From NCBI RefSeq assembly GCF_014645695.1, contig NZ_BMMF01000011.1, positions 1 to 64,000 on the forward strand: a DNA stretch of 64,000 nt, read 5' to 3'. How positions within the stretch are numbered: position 1 is the stretch's first letter; every line of letters starts with the position of its first letter. This DNA is from Salinarimonas ramus. Lineage in GTDB: Bacteria; Pseudomonadota; Alphaproteobacteria; Rhizobiales; Beijerinckiaceae. The notes beneath the pieces are model-generated. The model did not search any database. It was not told the DNA's origin and saw only the letters and a program-made list of their open reading frames with translations. This document shows positions 57,572 to 64,000 of the stretch, piece by piece. A program made the translations under genes and the position numbers.

Positions 57572-58033
57572 TCAGTTCTGCATGCGGAATTGCTCGTGGC
57601 AGGTGCGGCACGACTGCGTCGCCGTGCCGAGCGCGGCTTGGAAGGTCGTGGCGTCGGTCGTGTCGTCGAGGCCGGCCTGCGCGCGTTCGCCGAATTCCTC
57701 GAAGAGCGCGACGAAGTCTTCCTTCTCTTCCCAGATCGCGGGGAGCGCCTCGGTGTCGCCGCCGGTCTCGGTGCCCTCGGGGAAGAGCTCGGGCATGCGC
57801 TGCGAGGCGTCGAGATAGACGGCGAAGGTGTTGCGCGCCGCCTCGAGATCGAAGTCCCGCTCGCCGCGCACCATCTGTACGCCGGTGCGGGTCGCGTCGC
57901 CTACGCCCTTCATGATCTCCTGGCGCTCGGCGATGGGGTCGCCCTGGGCGATCGCGGCCGGACCGAGGAGGAGCGGGGCTGCGGCGAAGGAGGCGAGCGC
58001 GATCGCGGCGGCGAGGTGGGGCATACGAGGCAT
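57572..58033 (-). CDS. Cytochrome c' (c-prime) family protein
   Basis: The 153-residue secreted protein has a signal (ending near AIAQG), a four-helix-bundle pattern (RQEIMKGVGDATRTGVQMV, QRMPELFPEGT) and the C-terminal heme motif CRTCHEQFR (C142-H146), as in cytochrome c'. These proteins bind NO or CO and can protect against nitrosative stress. It is directly upstream of a membrane diheme cytochrome, a pairing seen in other proteobacteria. Confidence 0.88.
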   Translation of the reverse strand: MPRMPHLAAAIALASFAAAPLLLGPAAIAQGDPIAERQEIMKGVGDATRTGVQMVRGERDFDLEAARNTFAVYLDASQRMPELFPEGTETGGDTEALPAIWEEKEDFVALFEEFGERAQAGLDDTTDATTFQAALGTATQSCRTCHEQFRMQN

Positions 58034-58189
58034 GAGCGGGGTTCCCCCTGGTCTTGTCTGCGGCGTCCAGGCTGGAGCGCCTCGAACGAGGATAACGTCG
58101 CCGCGTGGGGACGCCAGCCCGTCGCGGCGTCGAGGGGGCGCGTGGGCCGGGAGGTCACGCAACCGTGATCACCCCGGCCCGGCACGGGC

Positions 58190-59224
<1,035 letters not shown>

Positions 59225-59318
59225 ACCAGATCACCTTTCCATTGCCGCCGGTACGGGCCCGGATGGGCAGGTTTTCTCTTCGCCCAACGCACGAGCGGGG
59301 TGGAAGATGCAGGCCGAC

Positions 59319-60428
59319 CTAGAGGCCGGCGACTTTTTTCCCGGAAGCCGTTTCGCGCTCGGCACTCGCCTGCGCGAGCATAGCGACGAGCTCGCGCGCC
59401 CGCGCGACGCCGGTATGGGCGGCCAGCACGCGGGCGCGTCCCGCGGCGGCGATCGCGTCGCGGCGCATGGCCGGGAGCTCGGTCAGGATGGAGACGACGT
59501 CCTCGGGCTCGCGCGCGACGAGCATCGCCTCGCCGTCGGGTAGGAGCGTGTCGAGCCCCTCCCAGGCGTCGCCGATGATCGCGGTCGCGCACGCGCCCGC
59601 CTCGAACAGGCGCACGCTCGGGGACCAGCCGGCGGCGACCATGTCGGCGCGGGTGACGTTGAGCGTGAAGCGCTGGCGCGAATAGAACGAGGCGTGCTCG
59701 GCGGGCGGCAGGTGGGGGATGCGCGTCACGTTCGCCGGCCAGTCGACCTCCTCGGGATATTGCGGCCCGGCGACGACGAAGCGCTTATCCGGCAGCCGCC
59801 GCGCGGGCTCGATCAGGAGCCGCTCCAGCGCCGGCTGGCGATCGGGGGCGTAGGTGCCGAGATAGCCGAGATCCCATTCGAAGGCCTCGCCGGTCGGGCG
59901 GTAGCGCTCCTCCTCCACCGAGCAGTAGAGCGCGCGGGCCGCGCGGGCGCCGTGGGTGCGCTCGAGCAGATCGAGCGTCGGCCCGCCGGTGAAGGAGAAG
60001 TACACGTCGAAGAGCGGGATCTGGCGCGTCTCGAGCGACGGCGTCTCCCCGCGCGCGAGCTGGGCGAGGGTGACGGGCGTGTCGATGTCGTAGAAGCCGA
60101 CGACGCCGCGCGCCGTCTCCAGCACGTGGTCGATCACCGCCGGCCCGTCGGGCACGTAGGAGCCGACGATCACGGCGTCGGCATCGCGGATCGCGGCGTC
60201 GTGCGCGCGCAGCGCATCGAGGTCGGCGTAGAGGTGGAGCGCGCAGAAATCGGGCTGCGCGAGATCGCGATGCGAGGCGTACCAGGGCACGTCGCGCTCC
60301 AGGAAGGTGACGCGATGGCCCAGCGCCGCCACGCCGCGCAGGAGGGCGCGCCAGGTGGTGGCGTGCCCGTTGCCCCAGGAGGAGGAGAGCGAGAGGCCGA
60401 GCACCACGATGTCGAGGGGCTTCGTCAT
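59319..60428 (-). CDS. Glycosyltransferase, CgeB-like family
   Basis: The 369-residue GT-B protein has an N-terminal LGLSLSSSWGNGHATTWRALL and a C-terminal donor domain with FTLNVTRADMVAAGWSPSVRLFEAGAC and EGLDTLLPDGEAMLV, typical of CgeB-type transferases. Its ATG overlaps the stop of the previous gene by four bases. It shares its plan (not identity) with the next two genes, suggesting duplication. The acceptor and linkage are unknown. Confidence 0.85.
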   Translation of the reverse strand: MTKPLDIVVLGLSLSSSWGNGHATTWRALLRGVAALGHRVTFLERDVPWYASHRDLAQPDFCALHLYADLDALRAHDAAIRDADAVIVGSYVPDGPAVIDHVLETARGVVGFYDIDTPVTLAQLARGETPSLETRQIPLFDVYFSFTGGPTLDLLERTHGARAARALYCSVEEERYRPTGEAFEWDLGYLGTYAPDRQPALERLLIEPARRLPDKRFVVAGPQYPEEVDWPANVTRIPHLPPAEHASFYSRQRFTLNVTRADMVAAGWSPSVRLFEAGACATAIIGDAWEGLDTLLPDGEAMLVAREPEDVVSILTELPAMRRDAIAAAGRARVLAAHTGVARARELVAMLAQASAERETASGKKVAGL

Positions 60429-61522
60429 GCGGCGGCTCCCGTGTGCGTCTTGATGCGCGCGAGATCGCGCAGGATCGCGTCCGCCTCGACGGCGCGGCGC
60501 GCATAGGTGTGGTCGCGCAGCGCGCGATCCAGCGCGCAGCGCCCGATGCGCGCGGCGCAATCGGGCGTGAGCCAGCCCATGATCTCGGCGACGTCCTTGC
60601 CGTCGCGCGCGACGAGGATCTCCTCGCCCGGCGCGAAGAATTGCGCGACGCCCTCCCAATGGTCGGTGATCAGGCACGCGCCCGCGCCCGCCGCCTCGAA
60701 GACGCGGGTGGGCGGCGAGAAGCCGACATGCGCCATGCTCTCGCGATTGACGTTGAGCACGGCCTTGGGCGTCACGTTGAAGGCGTTGTGGTCGCCCGAG
60801 CCGACATGGCCGACGGCGCGCACGTTGTCCGTCGTCTGCCAGGGCTCCCAGCCGGACCCGCCGAGCAGGAAGGTCTTGTCGGGCGCCGCCGCGGCGGGCT
60901 CCAGGAAGAAGGTGCGCACCCGCGCCTCGCGATCCGGCATGCGGTTGCCCAGAAAGCCGAGATCGGCGGCAAAGCGCGGATCGGGCGCGACCGGGTGATG
61001 GGTGTCGGGATCGAGCGCGTTGTAGATCGGATGGCAGGCCCGCGCGCCGAAGCTCTCGTAGCGCGTGACCACGGGATCGCCGCCGCCATAGGTCATCACC
61101 GCGTCGAGGCGCGGCAGCATGCGCCGCACCGCGTGGCTCTCGTCCTGCGCCATCTCGGCCAGCGTGGCCGGCGCGTCGACGTCCCAGAACAATTTCACCG
61201 CCCCGGGACGGGCCGCGTCCATCACGGCCTCCAGGATGGCGTCGTCGGCGTAGCCGACGCCGCTCGCCTTGACGACGACGTCGGCGGACGCGGCCTCGGC
61301 GGCCGCGGAGCGCACGCCCTCGGGGCTCGCCTCGTAGACGACGACGCGCGCCCAGGCCGGCTCGTCCATGTCGCGGTGCTTCTGGCGATCGAAGGCGTCG
61401 GGCTCGTAGAAGACGATCTCGTGGCCGTGGCCGGCGAGCGCCTTCAGGAGGCCGCGGTAGTAGGTCGCCGCGCCGTTCCAGTAGGACGACACGAGGCTCG
61501 AGCCGTAGAAGGCGATCTTCAC
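60425..61522 (-). CDS. Glycosyltransferase, CgeB-like family
   Basis: The 365-residue protein starts at GTG 61522, overlapping the upstream stop by four bases. The N-terminus is FYGSSLVSSYWNGAATYYRGLL. The C-terminal donor domain has VLNVNRESMAHVGFSPPTRVFEAAGAGACL, read as SPPTRVFEAAGAGACL, and EGVAQFFAPGEEILV. This is homologous in layout to the gene at 59319. Confidence 0.85.
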   Translation of the reverse strand: MKIAFYGSSLVSSYWNGAATYYRGLLKALAGHGHEIVFYEPDAFDRQKHRDMDEPAWARVVVYEASPEGVRSAAAEAASADVVVKASGVGYADDAILEAVMDAARPGAVKLFWDVDAPATLAEMAQDESHAVRRMLPRLDAVMTYGGGDPVVTRYESFGARACHPIYNALDPDTHHPVAPDPRFAADLGFLGNRMPDREARVRTFFLEPAAAAPDKTFLLGGSGWEPWQTTDNVRAVGHVGSGDHNAFNVTPKAVLNVNRESMAHVGFSPPTRVFEAAGAGACLITDHWEGVAQFFAPGEEILVARDGKDVAEIMGWLTPDCAARIGRCALDRALRDHTYARRAVEADAILRDLARIKTHTGAAA

Positions 61523-62634
61523 GCGACGGTCTCCTTCTCGCGGGTGTCGACGCCGAGATCGGCGAGGATGCCGATCAGCTCGTCGACGCGGTGGGCGCAG
61601 GTGTGGCGGGCGCGGATGGTCTCGAGGCCCGACGCCGCGAGCGCGGCCGCGCGCTCCGGATCGTCGACGATCGAGCGGAGCGCCGCGCGCATGGCGTCGC
61701 CGTCCTCGGCGACAAGGTAGTCCTCGCCGGGGCGAAACAGCTCCTCGGCATCGTCCCAGGGCGCGCAGACCAGCGGGATGCCGCAGGCGAGCGCCTCGAA
61801 GGGGCGGATCGTCGGGATGCCGGGCAGGCTCTCGACATAGGGCCGGCGCGGCACGTGCACGGTGACACGGTGGCGGGCGAAGGCCGCTGGCGCATCGGCA
61901 TTGGCGATCCAGCCGCGATAGGCGATGCCGGCCTCCTCCAACGCTTCCAGCGCGTGGGGCGGATAGCGTACGCCGCGCGCCTGCGCACGAAGGTCGAGAT
62001 CGCGCACCGGCTCGACCAGGAATTCGCGCAGCTGCGCATCGCGCTCGCCGTCGCCCCAATTGCCGATCCAGATCAGGTCGCCCGTCTTCTCCACGTCCGG
62101 CATCGGCCGGAACAGGCGCGTGTCGGCGGCCTCGTGCCAGACGTGGACCTGCCGGCCCCAGCCGGCGGCGCGGTAGCGCGCCGCGAGCGTCTCGCCGAAG
62201 GCGAGCACGCCGTCGTAGTCGCGCAGCTCCAACCCCGCGATCGCCTTCTCGGCGGAGACCGCGCGGTGATGCGTGTCGTGGAAGAGGAGCGTGAACGGCG
62301 CCCCCTCCCGGCGCAGCCAGCCGATCTCGGCGACGATGGCCGGGTCCGTCCATTCGTGCACCACGACGACGTCGACGCCGTCGAGCGCCGAGGCGTGGTC
62401 GAAGCCGCTCTCGTAGAGCCGCTCGTCGAGCTCGGGGAAATCCTCGGCGAAGCGGTCGAGGGCGGAGAAGCCCTGGTCGGCGACGAGGTTCGCGCGGCTC
62501 CAGGCGTCGAAGGGCGCGAGCGCCGTCGCCTCGTGCCCGCGCGCGACGAGCTCGCGCATGATTCCGCGCAGGAAATGCGCGTTGCCGTGGTTCCAGTCGG
62601 AGGAGAGGGAGTGGGTATAGAACACGAAGCGCAT
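61519..62634 (-). CDS. Glycosyltransferase, CgeB-like family
   Basis: The 371-residue protein opens FYTHSLSSDWNHGNAHFLRGI, a third variant of the same N-terminal signature. The donor site is HVPRRPYVESLPGIPTIRPFEALACG followed by ELFRPGEDYLVAEDG. Its start overlaps the previous stop by one base (TGATG) and its stop overlaps the next start by four. Confidence 0.86.
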   Translation of the reverse strand: MRFVFYTHSLSSDWNHGNAHFLRGIMRELVARGHEATALAPFDAWSRANLVADQGFSALDRFAEDFPELDERLYESGFDHASALDGVDVVVVHEWTDPAIVAEIGWLRREGAPFTLLFHDTHHRAVSAEKAIAGLELRDYDGVLAFGETLAARYRAAGWGRQVHVWHEAADTRLFRPMPDVEKTGDLIWIGNWGDGERDAQLREFLVEPVRDLDLRAQARGVRYPPHALEALEEAGIAYRGWIANADAPAAFARHRVTVHVPRRPYVESLPGIPTIRPFEALACGIPLVCAPWDDAEELFRPGEDYLVAEDGDAMRAALRSIVDDPERAAALAASGLETIRARHTCAHRVDELIGILADLGVDTREKETVA

Positions 62635-63794
62635 CAGGCGGTCTCCGCCAGCGGGGTGCGCGCGGCGCTGGTTGCGAGCGCATCCGCGTAGAGCGCTAGG
62701 AGCCGCTCCGCCTGGAGGTCGGGGTCATAGGCCGCCGCGCGCTCCCGTGCGGCCGCGGCCTGGAGCGCGTGCAGCCGCGGATCGCCCGCGATCCGGTCGA
62801 TGGCGGCGGCGAAGCCCTCGGCGTCGTGCGGATCGACGAAGAGCGCGGCGCCCTCCCACAATTCGCGGAAGGTCGGGATATCGGCGAGGACGAGGGCGCA
62901 GCCCTCCTGCGCGGCCTCGAGCACGGCCAGCCCGAAGGGCTCGTAGCGCGCGGGCGAGACGAACACGGCCGCGCGGGCCAGCGCCGCGCGGGTCTCCTGC
63001 GCCGGCAACGCGCCGCGCGCCTGCGCATGGGCGAAGGCGACGCTCTGTCCCTGCGGGCCATCGGTCGCGCCGATGGCGACGACGCGGATCGAGGCGAGCG
63101 CTGCGGCGGCGTCGAGGGTCGCGGCGTTCTTCGCCTCGTCCCACCAGCGCCCGACGGCGAGCGCGACGGGACCGCCCTCGCTCGGCTCCGGCTCGGCCGC
63201 GCGCGACTCGGCGAAGCTCGCGTTGGGGACGATGGCGAGGCCCGGCAGCGGGCCGTAGGCGACCCGCATCGCGTGGGCGTGGGCGCGCGAGGGCGCGATC
63301 ACGCGATCCGCCCGGGCGAGCCCCTGGCGCACGAGGCGCGCGTTGAGCGCGAAGGCGTCGGGCAGGTCCCCCGCGTCCTCGGCGAACGTCTCGCCCCTGC
63401 GCATCGCCGCCCACCACGTCGCCATGCACGAATGCGCCATGACGAGAACGGGGCGCACGGTCTGGAGGCCGCGGGCGTGGGAAGGATAGTTCAGGTGCAG
63501 GAGATCGACGTCGTAGAGCGTCGCGACGCCGTCGAGCACGGCCGGTATCCCGTCGAGCGCCGTCTCGTCGGCGACGAGCCAGTCGAGCGGGTGGTCGAAC
63601 CAGAGCAGCGTCAGCCCCTCCACGCCGCGGGCCTCCTGGCGCTGGTCGACGGACGGCTCGGGTCCGAAGGCGACGAGCACGGTCTCGATGCCGTGGGGCG
63701 CGAGCGCGCGGGCCATGTCCAGCGCGTGGCGCCAGACGCCGCCGACGGCGTCGCAGGTGACGAGAATGCGGCGCGGCGGGACGGGATCGCTCAT
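62634..63794 (-). CDS. GT4-type glycosyltransferase
   Basis: The 386-residue GT-B enzyme has the family-4 donor site VFVSPARYEPFGLAVLEAAQEGCALVLADI, with the conserved Glu of EPFGLAVLEA. It also has an N-terminal glycine turn (LVTCDAVGGVWRHALDMARAL) and HSCMATWWAAM. It starts at ATG 63794, overlapping the stop of the preceding truncated gene by four bases. It likely adds a sugar to the same glycan as its neighbours. Confidence 0.9.
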   Translation of the reverse strand: MSDPVPPRRILVTCDAVGGVWRHALDMARALAPHGIETVLVAFGPEPSVDQRQEARGVEGLTLLWFDHPLDWLVADETALDGIPAVLDGVATLYDVDLLHLNYPSHARGLQTVRPVLVMAHSCMATWWAAMRRGETFAEDAGDLPDAFALNARLVRQGLARADRVIAPSRAHAHAMRVAYGPLPGLAIVPNASFAESRAAEPEPSEGGPVALAVGRWWDEAKNAATLDAAAALASIRVVAIGATDGPQGQSVAFAHAQARGALPAQETRAALARAAVFVSPARYEPFGLAVLEAAQEGCALVLADIPTFRELWEGAALFVDPHDAEGFAAAIDRIAGDPRLHALQAAAARERAAAYDPDLQAERLLALYADALATSAARTPLAETA

Positions 63795-64000
63795 GGATGC
63801 GCCCCGCAGCAGGCGGATTCGAGCTCGGCGAGCGGGCGCGGGCGCTCGTCCTGGATGTCGCTGAAGCGATCGAAGGCGGCGAGGTAATGCTCGTGCGCGC
63901 GCTCCCAGGCCTCGTCGTCGGGCATCCCCCAGAGGTCCCGGTAGGACGGCGAGGACGGATACGGGTAGAGCGGCACGGGATCGTTCGCCCACACGCCGCG
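63791..64000 (-). CDS. 3' end of a gene cut by the window edge, possibly B12-binding radical SAM
   Basis: Only the last 69 or so codons are present (VPLYPYPSSPSYRDLWGMPD, AWERAHEHYLAAFDRFSDIQ, ending ESACCGAHP). The frame is open to the right edge. The pattern PLYPYPSSP...W...AWERAHEHYL recalls the C-terminus of cobalamin-binding radical SAM proteins that accompany such glycosyltransferase sets, but this is recalled from family experience and no catalytic motif is visible. Its stop overlaps the GT4 start by four bases, so it heads the visible operon. Confidence 0.45.
   Translation of the reverse strand, partial: RGVWANDPVPLYPYPSSPSYRDLWGMPDDEAWERAHEHYLAAFDRFSDIQDERPRPLAELESACCGAHP

Overview
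The window looks like a chromosomal segment of an alphaproteobacterium of the order Hyphomicrobiales (Rhizobiales), with very high GC. The main pointers are the cell-cycle regulator CtrA next to fliI/fliJ, the CtrA-pathway phosphotransferase ChpT, an EipA/DUF1134 envelope protein, a CcrM-like density of GANTC sites at the ctrA promoter, a YbjN/proC pair, and a MaeB malic enzyme fused to a phosphotransacetylase-like domain. The coding potential suggests a lithoheterotroph that oxidises reduced sulfur, hydrolyses urea and swims. Genus cannot be fixed from the sequence alone; Salinarimonas- or Methylobacterium-like lineages are plausible. LAYOUT: 1-586 is non-coding and holds a diverged inverted repeat. 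587-6980 (minus strand) carries maeB and a urease locus (ureD, fused ureAB, ureC) that is split by a VapBC-like toxin-antitoxin pair; ureE, ureF and ureG are absent. 7138-11217 holds a YeeE/YedE sulfur transporter, a second MotA/OmpA-like pair and an inositol monophosphatase. 11399-21179 is a thiosulfate-oxidation island: soxXA on the minus strand, divergent from soxYZBCD, then a small cytochrome, a flavocytochrome c sulfide dehydrogenase-type flavoprotein, a Tat-signal metallo-beta-lactamase-fold protein and a class I cytochrome c. 21294-27345 is largely housekeeping: an ABC exporter, rpmE, tRNA-Thr(TGT), DUF1127, LysR, YbjN and ProC. 28037-33786 is a LysR, DUF1445, TRAP (DctPQM), DUF2848 uptake cassette, with a 191-bp inverted-repeat element between dctP and dctQ. 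34598-39382 holds fliJ, fliI, ctrA, motB and motA. 39548-43538 holds a cytosolic sulfite-oxidase-fold protein, a GNAT, a Tat-exported tyrosinase and a small secreted protein. 43642-46023 is a probable type II restriction-modification island: a candidate PD-(D/E)XK nuclease, a Vsr mismatch endonuclease and a C5-cytosine methyltransferase. 46110-51959 is a chemotaxis operon (cheA, cheW, cheY, cheB, cheR). 52079-58033 holds an M23 peptidase, chpT, a YHS protein, eipA, a coiled-coil protein and two c-type cytochromes. 58190-64000 is a glycan operon: a UDP-sugar epimerase/decarboxylase, four glycosyltransferases in overlapping frames, and the 3' end of a further gene cut by the window edge. HOW IT WORKS TOGETHER: SoxYZ carries the sulfur intermediate. 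SoxXA loads it, SoxB hydrolyses sulfate off, and SoxCD oxidises the sulfane sulfur. Electrons go to periplasmic c cytochromes such as the one at 20784. CtrA, ChpT, the flagellar genes and the chemotaxis genes together form a cell-cycle and motility module. The R-M island and the TA pair are the clearest accessory insertions. The least described items are the candidate restriction nuclease, the structured repeat inside the TRAP operon and the glycan operon.
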